Below, piece by piece: positions 32,787 to 44,447 of a stretch of DNA of 64,000 nucleotides. The notes beneath the pieces are model-generated. The model saw only the letters and a program-made list of their open reading frames with translations. It ran no database searches and was not told the DNA's origin. This DNA comes from Peribolospora baueri (lineage: Eukaryota > Basidiomycota > Peribolosporomycetes > Peribolosporales > Peribolosporaceae). The stretch lies in contig JAMDHS010000082.1 in assembly GCA_029717555.1 (NCBI GenBank), forward strand, positions 1 through 64,000. Direction: 5' to 3'. Made by a program: the position numbers and the translations under genes. Each line of letters opens with the position of its first letter. Within the stretch, counting starts at the first letter, position 1.

Positions 32787-35000
32787 ATGCCTAGGACGAT
32801 AGCGAACAGTGCGAAGTACAGTGCTCGTCTCTGGATCCCACGTCTGCGCGTTTCTCGTCCTGTGCCGAGGCCGTCTTCAGCTATGACGACCCCGACGACG
32901 GCCGCTCCTTCCGCCGCCGTCTCCAGGCCGCCCGCAGCGTTCTATCGCTTCGACGACGTCACCCGTTTGTGGAAGAGTGGGCTCAAGGACGAGAAGCAGA
33001 AGCAGGCTCTGCAGGAGTTTCTGAGTCGAAAGTCTCTCACAGAAGGTCACCCTCTGAACAACGGAAAGCAGGGCATCGAGCTTTGGGTTGGTGAGTTGAA
33101 CCGACGTTTTATTTGTCTGGGCGGATAGCGAAATTTGGTCGCGGTCTGTGCTCGTTCACCTCGCTCAAGATGTTTGTCCACTTCTTTATGACGGCCATCC
33201 AGGAACTAAGGCCTCCGGTGTGGAGGCCCTTCTGTTCTCGGCGCCGCAAGTGCAATATATCGCGGACCACCTTCACGTCCCGCTGCCTTCTTCTTCCCGT
33301 CATCTGCTCCCATCCCACAAGTTCTCCACACCGCCAGTGCCCCGCTTCTTCCCTTCCTTAGAAGACCTCAAAGCCATGATCAAGGCCATCACTAGCCACA
33401 ACAAGACGATCAAGAATGCGTCTTCCCAAGTCACCTGGGTGGCCGAGTTCGAGGCCACGCAAATGGCTTGGAGGCGGGGTGCCCAGTTCGGCGAGGGCGC
33501 TTGGCTGGCGATTGACTTTGAGCATTGGGAGAGGGACACTCATAGCATCATCGAGGTCGGATGGAGTGTCCTGGCGTGGGAGAAGTTTGAGGGCACCCAA
33601 GAGCAGCTGTCCGAGGCACACGTCGGATTCCTTGCAACGTCGGGCGGAGGAAACGCGACCACCTCGTCGTCGGATCAGGCCCCACCCGTACGATTTGTGC
33701 CTCGTCTCCGCGCACATCACTTCTGCCCATCGGAGCACATGTCGAAAAGAAACGGCCGCTGGGTAGCCGACCATAAGGATCACTTTCTCTTCGGCGAAAC
33801 GATTTACACCCCGCTCGAGGACATTTGCGGACGTCTGCAACAAGCAATCGACGAGCTCAGGAGGAGACCTGTTCCTTCAAATTCCCATGGACTGGCTGAG
33901 GAGAGTGGCGCGCGTGCCACTGGCGACCCTTCGCCCGTCTACGTTGTCTTCCACGACAAGAGGGGCGACCTCAAGTCGTTGGAGAGTATGGGGATCGACA
34001 TCAACGACTGGGTACACAACATCACTCTGGCGGCGAGGAACGAAGACGAGGAAAAGGCTACGGACCCAACGACGACCGCGAGGAAACGGACGTTGGGGAA
34101 GGTGCACATCCTCGACACGTCCAAACTCTTCGCAACGATAGAGGGACGGAGCGCCAATGGCAACACGGCCTCTCTCAAAAACATGTGCGCCTCTCTTCGA
34201 GTGGGCTCATTGGTCGACCCAGCCGATCCACCTCTTTGGACCGATGCGCCCGAGAAGCCGGAGGAGGTGGAAGCGCGCATGTGGAAAGGGAACGGCAATA
34301 TGGTGGACGGGTTGGCGTCGTTACACAATGCGGGTGAGTGGATGCGAAATGGCTCGTGCTCGTATCGCGTGCCGCCGTTGTGATCTCGCTATATTGAGCC
34401 CTGCATTCGTTGACTGGTTGTGTATCGTCCCGTCCTGGACTTGTCAGGCAATGACGCCCACCTCACTCTCCTGGCTCTTCATGCCATGGTCTCCGGACCA
34501 CCGCTGCTGGTCCAGCGCCAGGAACGCTTCGGTGAGCCGGCGCCGCCGTCTCAGAGAGCGTAGCGGGTGTCATGGCTGGATCGAGCAGGGAAAGCGATCA
34601 CCGCGATGAGAGTGGCACGTCGTAAGTAGCACAGAGCGTCACGACCACATGGGCCGACATGGAAACCAAAGTTGTCGGCGAACCTGCCCAAGGCTGTGGG
34701 CCCCAACCAGGTGCGGGGTCGGACAATACCCGGTAGAACAGCACCGAAACCAACGCCGTCCAACGCAGCATGGCGGATTCAGGTTCAGGTCCGGGCTCCG
34801 GACAGACAAAGACGCACAGCAGTGCGCCGCGTCCGCGGACTCGGGTCCCGCGAGCGTACGAGGGGATGGGAATGCTCGTCAATGTCGGAGGGAGGACTGC
34901 GCCTTTCGGTTCTTCGAATAACAAGAAGCCAGCCAGTAGACGCCGTCGCAGGCCCAGGAAATCTAAACCGGGATTGAATACGACAACTGCAGACGAGTGA
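32787..35000 (+). CDS. Gfd2/YDR514C-like RNase H-fold (DEDD exonuclease-type) protein
   Basis: Member of the fungal Gfd2/YDR514C family, an RNase H-like 3'-5' exonuclease fold. The first ATG (32787) gives MPRTIANSAKYSARLWIPRL, a basic, acid-free head that could be a mitochondrial presequence; an inner ATG at 32883 is the alternative. The long exon has GAWLAIDFEHWERDTHSIIE (exo I, D-x-E), then YVVFHDKRGDLKSLESMGID (exo II region) and KVHILDTSKLFATI. An intron splits HNAG from NDAHLTLLALHAM (exo III). A simple read-through stops at 34563. A better model splices on to GKAITAMRVARR and a tail from about 34781 with NNKKPASRRRRRPRKSKPGL, stopping at 35000. Splicing around 33090-33150 is unsure. Confidence 0.8.
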
Positions 35001-35785
35001 AGACGACCGCCTCTAGACCTGGTTCGATGATCGCCCATCGGCCCTATAGCATTTGCCCTCATGGAACCGTATGTTATTGAACAGACAGGACGGATATGGC
35101 TACACCTATGCTCTCTGAAAACGATTTCCCAAGTGTCATCCCATGTACTACTATACAAGATTTGTCGGAAGAGCCAACACCCCCACGCGTGCTCCATCTG
35201 AGTGCAAACCTTCCGAAAATGTCGAAGGAGTCAAAAACGAGAGAAAGTAATAGTTAGCCGAGAGACCTCTCGCATCAAACTCCTCAATAACTTCGCACGG
35301 CCCGCCTTGGTCACAACGGGATGGGTTCTCCGAGAGAGATCAGATAGGAGCGAAAGACAAAAATGATGCTAATCATCCTCATCGAGGTCCGAAGATCTCA
35401 GTAGGATTGAACTATGCTTGATTTTGGATGTCATCGTTTCGGGGAGACCGCCATGACCGAGGCGAGAAACGAACGGCGCCCAGACTCGAGTTGCCTGAGA
35501 CCCATAGATGAAAGTGGTGCTCACCATGACAAGAAAATATGTTTCGCTGTGGGTTGGCAATATGCATTTCTCGTTCGAAAGGCCACCACCGAAGGTAGCG
35601 ATCGGGTGATTCGAAGGTACTGCTGCGGTTGCCGTGCGTAATTGACAACCCTAACCCTACTCATATGCGTGTGTATAGTTTTATCGTCCTGCGGAGGACT
35701 GCGAAGCTTCGCCCCAAGTCTGGTAGTCCAGTCCGTCTCGCTCGCCATCCATCAAGATCCTCTATAGGGCCGCCCATCACTCATC
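35001..35785. promoter_or_regulatory. RPL5: RPL5 upstream region with telomere-like box
   Basis: No gene seen. AACCCTAACCCTAC at 35647-35660 lies about 130 bp upstream of the RPL5 ATG. TTAGGG-type boxes bound by Tbf1-like factors are a known element of ribosomal-protein promoters in several fungi, so a regulatory role is likely but inferred. Confidence 0.5.
35647..35660 (-). promoter_or_regulatory. Telomere-repeat-like (TTAGGG) box upstream of RPL5
   Basis: AACCCTAACCCTAC is two tandem copies of the TTAGGG motif on the minus strand. It is placed where a promoter element would be for a ribosomal-protein gene. Confidence 0.5.
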
Positions 35786-37482
35786 ATGGTAAGCAGCGCA
35801 AGGGGGCGGGGAGGGTTGGAAAGCGGGCGCGGGTTCGTCATGGTCAGCGTTGCGACGATGAGCGAGCTAACGTAGTGTCTGTCGCCTTCCCATCGCCGTC
35901 GGTCGAACAGCCGTTCGTCAAGCAGGTCAAGTCTTCCTCCTACTTCTCTCGGTACCAGACCAAGTACCGCCGTCGCCGCGAGGGTAGGACGGACTACTAC
36001 GCCCGGCGCCGCCTTGTCAGCCAGGCGAAGAACAAGTTCAACGCGCCCAAGTACCGCCTCGTCGTGCGCTTCTCCAACAAGTACGTTACCGTCCAGATCA
36101 TCTACGCTAAGCTCCAGGGCGACTTCGTCGTTGCGAGGGCCAGCTCGGCCGAGCTCCCTCGTTACGGCATCAAGCACGGTCTTGCCAACTGGACTGCTGG
36201 TGAGTGGCATGAAAGACGTGAGATGGTGGCTTGGGAGGCTTGGTCCGGAGCGACAGGAGAAAGAGATTGGAGGAAAGCACGAACGGAGTTGAGAGCAGGG
36301 CGGTGGTCCACGCGTGGTGATGTGCAGTGGATAAGGACGAGAGAAGGCGCATATTGGACAGAAATGTGTCATTGGCATTGGCCAACGATGGATTTGAAGG
36401 TCTCCTGGCTGATGAGGAAAAGGAAGGTATGAACTAGCCCGCTCACTCCCCGTCTGCCCATTTTGTCTATCTCTCTAGCCTACGCTACTGGTCTCCTCTG
36501 CGCTCGCCGTGCCCTGACTCAGCTCGGCCTTGCGGACAAGTACGAGGGCGTGGTGGAGCCCGATGGCGAGTTCACTCTCACCGAGCCTCTCGGCGATGAC
36601 GAGCCGCGACCCTTCAAGGCCTTCCTCGACGTCGGTCTCAAGCGTACGTCCACCGGTTCCCGTGTCTTTGGTGCCATGAAGGGCGCCAGCGACGGTGGTA
36701 TCTTTGTTCCGCACTCCGAGAAGCGGTAAGTTTTTGTCTAATTAGGATCAGTGGGATTATCCTTCCTTGAGCTAGTCAAACTCACACGTACCGTCCCGCA
36801 CTTCCTAGCTTCCCCGGCTACGACCCTGAAGCTAAGGAGCTTGATGCTGAGACCCTCCAGAAGTACATGTGAGTGCGCGGGCAATTATCCGTCTATATCG
36901 AATAGGCGACGGGACGCCGGATTGCGCATCATCGGCGAAAGGAAAGGCAGAATGGAGTGCAGACCTGGTCAACTAGGTTTGAGCCATGGAGGAGCGGGGT
37001 GGGACTTGAGCCTGCTCCAGAGAGCGGGCAAGGCTTAGCCTTGACAGGATTTTGATGCTGACTTCCATGAACGGACGTGCCCTTCCAGTGTCGGCGGCCA
37101 CGTTGCGGAGTACATGGAGTCCCTTGAGGAGGAAGACGACGAGCGATTCAAGAAACAGTTCGCCTCGTACTTGGGTGAGTTCACTTCAGGTTCTTCTTAT
37201 TGCCCCATTTTACGTCTCTTCGGCCGCTCAAGTTTGCTGACGCTCCCATTGTTCATCGTTCATCGCTGTGCAGAGGATGACATTGGCTCGGACGACCTCG
37301 AGGAGATCTACACCAACGCTTTCAACAAGATCCGTGAAGACCCGAGCTTCAAGCCCACCGAGAAGACCAAGGACTGGAAGGCCGAGTCGAAGAAGTACAA
37401 GCAGACCAAGCTGTCGTACCAGCAGCGCAAGCAGAAGATCGCCGACAAGATTGCGGCTTTCGAGGCGGGCAAGTCTGCGTGA
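35786..37482 (+). CDS. RPL5: 60S ribosomal protein L5 (uL18)
   Basis: Large-subunit protein that binds 5S rRNA with L11 and forms the central protuberance. Exon 1 (35786-35788) is only the start codon, followed by GTAAGC. Exon 2 (35911-36199) begins [20 protein letters not shown] and runs to HGLANWTA. Exon 3 (36479-36725) gives [19 protein letters not shown] to FVPHSEK. Exon 4 is 36809-36868, exon 5 37089-37174 ([18 protein letters not shown]) and exon 6 37274-37482 ([20 protein letters not shown], ending FEAGKSA). All joins keep frame and give about 300 residues, the normal length. The second intron (about 280 nt) is open in frame, which can mislead gene finders. Confidence 0.97.
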
Positions 37483-38119
37483 TTTGGTCCTGTGCTTTCT
37501 TCTTTCTTTATCCCCCCACCCCCCTCCCTCGGCCTTTGCTTCTCTCCCCCTCTGTCACACTACCTCAAAAGCGATCATTCTCGCTGCCCCTACACGCGGC
37601 GAGCCCATGTACTTCTCCGTTTTTCGGACCCCAATGCCTCCGTTCACTAGGTCGCAGAGCTCCTGGCGTCGTGAGACAACGTCGGCATCAGCAATGCAAT
37701 TATGCTTCACTGCTGTCTGACAATTGTCCGCCGTTTGCTGTAACGTTTCGTAGTCAGCTAGTTGGACCGCAGGTCACCTCGTTTGGCCTGTAGATGACCG
37801 ATGTGGTCGTACTCGCGCTCGGGCGTCATTCTGCTTTCTCAAAATGTCCGAAGCTTACGAAACGGCAGCCTTGGGGCCGACACGGGTCGCCCGGAAAAGA
37901 AATGGCACGCGCACATGAACGCCCTTGAGCACCTGCACTCCAAGTAACAACGACCCTTCTTGCCGACACAGAAGGCCCGGGGAAGAAATGGCGTACGGAT
38001 GGGCTCGCGCAGAACAACATTGAAGGACCTCAGTCCAAGCGGTGAGGACAGCGTGGACCGGAGCGCGAAATGAACGCAAAACCAGCCAACGTAGGACTAG
38101 GCTGCTGGTGCGTGTAGGT
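37483..38119. other. Convergent 3' flanks of RPL5 and Zn2Cys6 gene
   Basis: No gene supported. The first part is pyrimidine-rich 3' untranslated sequence of RPL5. Confidence 0.5.
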
Positions 38120-39541
38120 CTATCCACCTCTACCAAGGTAATAGTCCTCGACATAGTCGAGATCAGAATACAGGTACGAACATGGCTGTTCGTCAAACAA
38201 CAGCAGATCAGAGTCTGGGCTAGAGACGTAGCCTGCCTCATCGGGCTGCCCTCGGTCTTGGAGCGAGTCTTGCAGCGAGTATGCGCAAAGCGTTTCTATC
38301 CGTTCGAAAGCACTCGAAAGTGGCGGCGTCGGCGAGCGACAAGAGGGACTTGGGGAAAGGTAGGAGGACAGCGAAGGGAAGGATTCAACGTCCAGCGAGT
38401 TGAAACCATTCTCGCCTGCGCTTGTATAGTCATCGTAGGAGTCAGCAAACGCTTGCGCATCCTGCCGAGGCAGACCAGCGATGCCCTGGAGACTGTCGCC
38501 GACGCCTTTGCCGTAACTGGCGGCCGTGGCATCACGACTACTATCGCCTTTGATGGTGACCGTGCCGCTCGCGTCTTCAAAGACGTTGCTCTGAGGTGAG
38601 TTAGCATCCGCCGCCGATAGCACGGTGCCGGCGCGTTCCTCGACGACACTGTTGGGGTGCTCATGAGCCTGAGGCGCCTGCACAGCGAACTCGTTCATGA
38701 ACTCGTCCATGGACTCATCCGTAACGTCGTCATCATCCTCTTCATCACCACTGGTATCCCAAGCCTCACGGACAATGCGCTCGGCAATCCAGGACTCGGG
38801 AGCAGCGGTCTCCAACTTACGAGCCTTGGACGGAGGAGGAGTTAATTCGCTATCGCCATCGCCATCACTATCGTAGACAGGGCTGGGGGTTCTGCATTTG
38901 TGATCTTGTGGCCTGTGGCGTTTGTTCGAGATTACATTGGCCGGGATCGCCTGGAGCCGAGTTGATTCGCCATCGCCATCGCCATCGCCATCGCCGTCGC
39001 CGTCGCTGTCGCTGTCGCCGTCGCCGTCACTGTCGCTAACAGGGCTGGGAACTCTGCACTTGCGCTTCGGTAGTCTTCGGCTTTTGTTCGAGAGCACCGG
39101 GATCGCCTTGGCCCGGTTCGCCTGCGCTCTGACGACTTCGGCCCCTTCGACTGTCGGAAGAGCATTCTCGATCTCGTCTTCGGCAGGGGAGCCATCGACC
39201 TGCCTTATTCCACCCTTCGGGCGGCGACCGACGGGAGCTCGCGGGCTGCAAACGCAGGTTCCCCCTAGGCGGTCGCATCGGACGCATTTCGCTGAAACAC
39301 CCCGCCATTCACACTTAGTTTTCCGTTGACGACTGTGGCGTAAGGGAGGGACGTGTTGTGCACATGGTGGACGCATTCAGAAAGGAACTAGTCAAGGTCT
39401 TTTTCTCGATCGAGGAATGCCCCGTCTATCCAAAGGAGCCTTGTCCTGTGCTCACCAGGTATCACACGTCCCCCGCAGTGGCAATTGGATCTCTCTCCCT
39501 GTCTTCGTAATCTGGATCGGCTCGTTAACCTTGCGTGGCAT
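38120..39541 (-). CDS. Zn(II)2Cys6 transcription factor
   Basis: Fungal-specific DNA-binding regulator; target genes unknown. Exon 1 (39541 to about 39462) starts MPRKVNEPIQITKTGREIQL and ends GTCDT plus a split Cys codon. Exon 2 (about 39331-38120) resumes RQRKTKCEWRG. Together they make the six-cysteine cluster C-DT-C-RQRKTK-C-x8-C-VR-C-DRLGGT-C, with textbook spacing. The rest is disordered and acidic, with two copies of the block SNK-x9-KCRxPSPVxDSDGDGDS (around 38840-38930 and 38960-39080) expanded by a GCCATC/GCCGTC hexamer repeat coding for Asp-Gly. The C-terminus is Ser/Tyr/Asp-rich (YLYSDLDYVEDYYLG), as in acidic activation domains. No fungal-TF middle-homology domain was seen. About 440 residues. 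Confidence 0.85.
38965..39035. repeat. Coding hexanucleotide repeat, Asp-Gly tract
   Basis: Roughly eleven copies of GCCATC, GCCGTC or GCTGTC hexamers within the Zn2Cys6 gene; a shorter copy lies at about 38851-38870. On the minus strand they encode DSDGDGDG-type acidic tracts. Confidence 0.85.
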
Positions 39542-41864
39542 TTTTGAACGCACAGGAGGACATGAACCTACGCGGTAGGTGGGCGGAAAAATGGGTGGGA
39601 ACGAGGAGATGTGCTCGGTGGTGGACGAGACGGGCGAAAGCTGTCGCTTTTTTGACGCTTTTTTGATTTGTCGACACTTCAAGCAGAGCAGCCGCGAGCA
39701 GCGAGAGAGATAAAGAGAGCTTACGATAACCAGCCGGCCGCTCGCAAACATTGGAGAGTTGTACCACCAGGCAACCGTACCGTCGGGTCGTCTTCCACGT
39801 TAGTCGGCGACGCACTCTGCGGAGATGCAACAACGGAGCGGCTCGTCCTTGTGGGAGCCCCGGGACGCCTGGGAACCCCGGGCCTGGGAACCCGGTCAGA
39901 GTGCTGCGTGTTCGAGGTTGCCCATTACCGCAAGCGCTTGTCTTCTCCTGAGGAAGGTCGAAGGCATTGCCTCCCAACCTTCTTGGCTAGGCTTGCCAAA
40001 CATACTTCGTTCCGTCGACCATCTATACGCTGAGGTTGTGCCGTTCTTGGTCGCGTACCCTTCCATCGTCCTTGCGTTAGTGTTCAGCGTGTGAAACTAC
40101 GGGGAGTCGCTTTCTCGACGGAAGCCCCGGGCGCGCAGGGCTTGACGTTCCCAACGGCTGCTTGTTCAACTCTGACACGCAGCGTACCCCAGCCGACGCC
40201 GAATCACGAGGGCGCCGTTCAGGATGAACTAAGCCCAGCTGTCCTGGCTTGTTACGTGAAACGAAGGGAGTTTCGGCGCTTGAAACGGAAACCGAGGCCT
40301 ACATTGTCACTTCACGGCTCAAAACCTGACGAGACAGATAAAGAGTTGAGAGTTGATCAGTTGGGAACGATCGTGCCCAGCCAAACCGGCGCAGCTCTCC
40401 CCCTCTCTTCGCACGATGCTGAGGAAATTGGAAATCAGCGCTCACTCCCTCCCTCTGGTGAGTTCTGGGCGAGGCCGAAGCGACAACGAACGTCTGTCGG
40501 TTCAGAGTAAACAACGGGCAAACAGACAGTTGTTAGCGGAGTTCAAGGATTGAGCCCGGAAAGACCGTTACAGCTACAAAGGCCTTACCCTTTGAAACCG
40601 CTCGTCAGATCCTCTATGTTCACGCCTCAAGCGAACGACGTGATGAAGACGACCTCCCCCGTCCGTATTTCATGATATCCTGCCTTGCCGACGAGTACTG
40701 TTTCCCATTCTTCTGAGCTCACAGAACAAAGGCCATCTCCCAACGTGTCTTAGTTCGGATCCCCAAATTAGAAGGTGGCCCAAAGGGGACGAAGGCATTT
40801 TTGCCGTCTAAAGCTCACCTCTCTTGTGAGCGGAAAACCTTGCAGAAGTTGACGGGTCGGAGCTGGGACGCCACGTGGGACCGAGCCAGGCCTCGCTTCT
40901 TGTCAGCCGTTGGACAAGGCTGACAGATGGGAAGCACCTCTGTGGGAGCCTTTCCCTCCTTTCTTGCTCTCTGCTGCACGCTTCATAGGTCCTGCGCGTG
41001 GTGACGCGTACTAGAATGGGCGTTGCCGTCTGGCTTGAGCGATGGTTCTGGTACAAAGCGACAGTCAACGTTTCGGCTACAGTGGAAATTTACAGAAGGC
41101 CGGTTAGCGAGGGACAAGCCTGGGCAAGGCTTTGCAAACAGTTGAGTTCACTCATTTGCGAGAGCTTCTCGAAGGATCATGGAGATGGTCCTCTACCGGT
41201 CACCTGGACGAACGCGCTCTTCATCCCTAACTACGGTCTGTGCGCACTTTTGTTCGCGCTACCTGAACCTGACCTCGACCCGACTTCTCAGTCGCGAACA
41301 ACTCACTTTGCTTCTGGCTTTGGTACTGACCAACGAATAATGTACGTCTGCCAACGTGAGCTGTGACGGACTTGGACGGGACCACCACGGGCCCCCCACG
41401 TGAGACCTCCCGCTGGACGACCGCCGCGGCATTGTGTCGTCCGGTCTCGATATAGCCAGATGCCGCCGCGTTCTCCCTGATTTAATTTTTTATTTTTTTT
41501 TCCTCTGACGCCGATCGGCCATTGTTTATTGTTTTTACCTCGCTTTCTCCCCATCTTTTCGTCAAGCCATAGCAATCAGCTTCGATCGATGTGCCCGGGC
41601 TTCAGGCGCTGTTTCAGTACCTGGTCGATAACGGTGACCGAAATCATTACTGATCGGGCGGTGCAGAGAGAGAAGCTTACGAGATACATTGTCTTCAACT
41701 CGACGGAAGCAGAACGGGTCTGTCTAAGCTTCAGACCACATATTATGAGGGTACGCATTCCCTGATTCCAATCTGAGAGTGACTGAATGAGCGAGTAAAA
41801 CATACACTGGGAGCTACGCAACCGCGATCAAAGGCCTGCGGCCATAACGAGACGGGAAATACAT
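39542..41864. other. 2.3-kb gene-poor stretch
   Basis: No gene is convincing here. Open frames of 120-150 codons exist on the plus strand (for example 40091-40510 and 40998-41366) but lack family motifs and lie in GC-rich DNA. There is a 14-bp tandem GCCTGGGAACCCCGG-type duplication near 39868-39897 and a T-rich run at about 41480-41502. The left part must include the promoter of the Zn2Cys6 gene, and the right end the 3' flank of HapX. Confidence 0.5.
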
Positions 41865-44447
41865 CTAGAATCCACGATCTAGCAGAGCAAGCGCCTCCCT
41901 CACTGCGCCGTCATCGACGGTCATGAGCCTTCTGCGTTTCGCCCCGTTTTCCTGTAGTGTGCGTACCGGCACCAACGTTGGCGGGCCACCGTCCATGTTC
42001 GTAACCGTCAACAACGGCGACTGCGATGTGCGGCCCGTTGGTACCAAAGGGACGGACGACGACACCGAAGACGTCGACAAGGGTACCTCGGAGGTAGCCG
42101 GAGACTCAAGGTCCGTGTCGGCCTCGCGCTTGATGGGCACCGCAGAGCGCCTGAGATCCTCCTCGTCTCTCTCTTCAATCTCCTCCGGACCGATGCAGGT
42201 CGTCCTCCTCGCGACGACGTCGGCCAGCAAACCGAGATTCCCTCTGTATCCAGCATACACATCGAAGTTGGGGTGTTGCTTTAGCTGGCGGTACGCCTCG
42301 GGAATCGACGTCCCACCTGGCGTTTGAGAGCGGATCCGGCGGGGTGCTTCGCTTGCGTGTTCAGAACGCCGAGCGTCTGCTGCTGATGCGCATGGCGGTA
42401 TCGTCATCGGCATCAGACAGTCAGCAACTGTAACGTTCAGAGAAGAGGCGTGCTCCGGCGATGCCGGTGGTATGCTGTCGTCGTGATGTTGACGACGGAC
42501 AGACGTCACTGGGGTATTTTCGATCCTGCCCATTCGCGGCAGTTCCCCAAGGACGCTCTTAGCTCGCTCAGAATCCCCGGAAGCGGCCCCGTCGCATACG
42601 CTCCTCGACACCTTCCTGCAGAAGTCGGCAAGCGTCGGGTCGCTCCCGCAAGCTGCGCACGTAGATGGGTCGCCCGAGCAGGTCGGACCGCCAGGCGCGG
42701 AAGTTGGGGTGAAGGGAGGAGGTGGAGGTATGGAGGTGGTAGGATCAGAGCGGATTGGAGGTGTGGCTGGTGTAGCAAGTACCTGGCGGGACGAAGAGCC
42801 AGAGACTGCGTCGCAGAACTCGGCCAGAACCGGGTCGGTGGCACAAGCGGGGCATGTCTGTGGGTCGCCAGAACACATCAGAGGTGGTGAAGCTCCCAAA
42901 GACTCCGTCGCCTCTGTCGGAGGGGCGCTGACAGAAGCTGGTGCAGGTATGCCAGACCGAGTCAGAGTCTCGGAGGCCGGCACGGCCGCCCTCGTTTCCC
43001 ACAGCTTCATTCGCTGTGCAGTCAGCTCCGAAGTTTTCCGTGTGCCGTTCCTCGTCAGCCGGAGCGGCATAGCAGGGCGGAAAGGAGGAGGGTTGTCGAG
43101 AATGCTTGAGCTTGCCCTTGTAGCCCTTGCTCCTGTCGTGCGGCCTTCTGAGGGCAGTCGGTCATACTCGTCTACATCCATGCGCGCTTCTGCTCGTTCT
43201 GCAATAGCCGCTGTTGGGAGATTGGATTTCGCGTGATCCTCGCCGCGTTCGGCTATCTGCTGAGCTCGAGCAAATTCCTTGCAAACGCACGCGTCGCTTG
43301 CGCTGGAGAAGCAGAATCCGCATGGATCGATGGATGCATCGGCATCCATCTGATCCGCGGTCGGATCGGTGCCCCGGAGAGATAGAGCCAGGGCTGAGGG
43401 GCGAGAGGAACGGTTCTTGTCCTGAGCAGAATTAGACAGATGGGGGCGAGGTGTCGAGCTGATGCTAGTGCGGCGTAGAGTTGAAGTCAGGGCCGGTGCA
43501 TCCACTGCCATGGGTTCGACTGTGTTCGGTCTGGTAGGGACGGCGGTGTTGATGATAACTCCAGACCTGATTTGAACAGCTGCAGACGCCGACGTCGCGA
43601 CGGCGCGCCTGACTGTTGTTACTGACCTACCATCAGCCACCAAGTTGCGTCGAAGATGGGTGGCCTCTATTTCGACCTTGGCGCACGTGGCCTTCCACAC
43701 GTCCCTCTCTCTCCCGACGATGCTAAGACGCTCTCTCAAGGCGGTCACTTGTTTCACGAGATCTCCCTTCTCCTTCTCCCACGATTGCCTCTCAGCCACC
43801 AAATTGTCATTCTGGGCCTTGAGCTTCTGAGCGATTCGCTGGAACTCGACGGATTTGTGTAGTTCGCCAGCCTCGTATGCGGATATCTTAGCCTCGAGTT
43901 CGGAAAGGTGAGCCTGTCGTCGCTCGCGAAAGGCACGTTGGGAAGCACGGTTCTGCGATTGACGTTTCTGAAAAACGATTCGCCAGTCGTCGATACAGAC
44001 GTGAGATGCATGTTCGCCGCGACGATTGGCTACGGTAACACAGTTGTGCACTCACAGTGGGAGGCTCGTTCGTCGATGGCTTGCGCCCCGGCTTGGGACG
44101 CGCGGGTACGATCCATTCCTGTAAAAATCAGGTGCACAAAATAAAATAACAGTTGTTAGCGGGCGCACACTTGAATGCGACATGAGCGAGCCGGATGGAC
44201 AAGAATCTGCGAGCACGCTAGCAGGGGCTGTCGAATGCGTCGGCTTGGCGGGTAGGACGACTGACGATGGAAGTGACCTCTGTCCGCGAATTGCTCCCCA
44301 TTCCAAGGAGCAACCCACCTTAGAGGGTTGAGCATAAGAAGTAGAGCCGCTAGACTGGTTCGACGGCGCCGATGAGGACGAGCCTGAGGAGGACCGCACT
44401 GCGACGGGCGTGCTCTTGGCGGGTGCTGCCGCCAGTAAGGCAGCCAT
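41865..44447 (-). CDS. HAPX: HapX-type bZIP iron-response regulator
   Basis: Iron-regulatory transcription factor that works with the CCAAT-binding complex and senses iron-sulfur status. Exon 1 starts at 44447 with MAALLAAAPAKSTPVAV and ends AQPSK. Exon 2 (near 44055-44120) is the Hap4L CBC-binding motif EWIVPARPKPGRKPSTNEPP. Exon 3 (from about 43978) opens with the bZIP basic region KRQSQNRASQRAFRERRQ and a leucine zipper. Three cysteine-rich motifs follow: CGFCFSSASDACVC near 43280-43325, then CSGDPQTCPACATDPVLAEF-C near 42830-42885 and its near copy CSGDPSTCAACGSDPTLADF-C near 42630-42685. The stop at 41865 follows ALALLDRGF. About 790 residues. The Hap4L + bZIP + Cys-rich combination is diagnostic. 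Confidence 0.93.

Noticed and set aside
34598-35197. 199-codon minus-strand frame over the end of the Gfd2-like gene.
   Set aside because: Antisense shadow; the plus strand gives a better in-frame tail with splice signals.
36200-36478. RPL5 intron 2 contains TGATGT and CTGA about 90 nt apart, like box C and box D of a snoRNA.
   Set aside because: Box C is imperfect and no terminal stem was found; not supported.
35789-36478. A 267-codon frame runs from upstream of RPL5 through exon 2 and intron 2.
   Set aside because: RPL5 exons with canonical borders explain the conserved part; the rest is an open intron.
40091-40510. 139-codon plus-strand frame in the gene-poor stretch.
   Set aside because: It has no ATG at its start, no family motif, and low-complexity composition.
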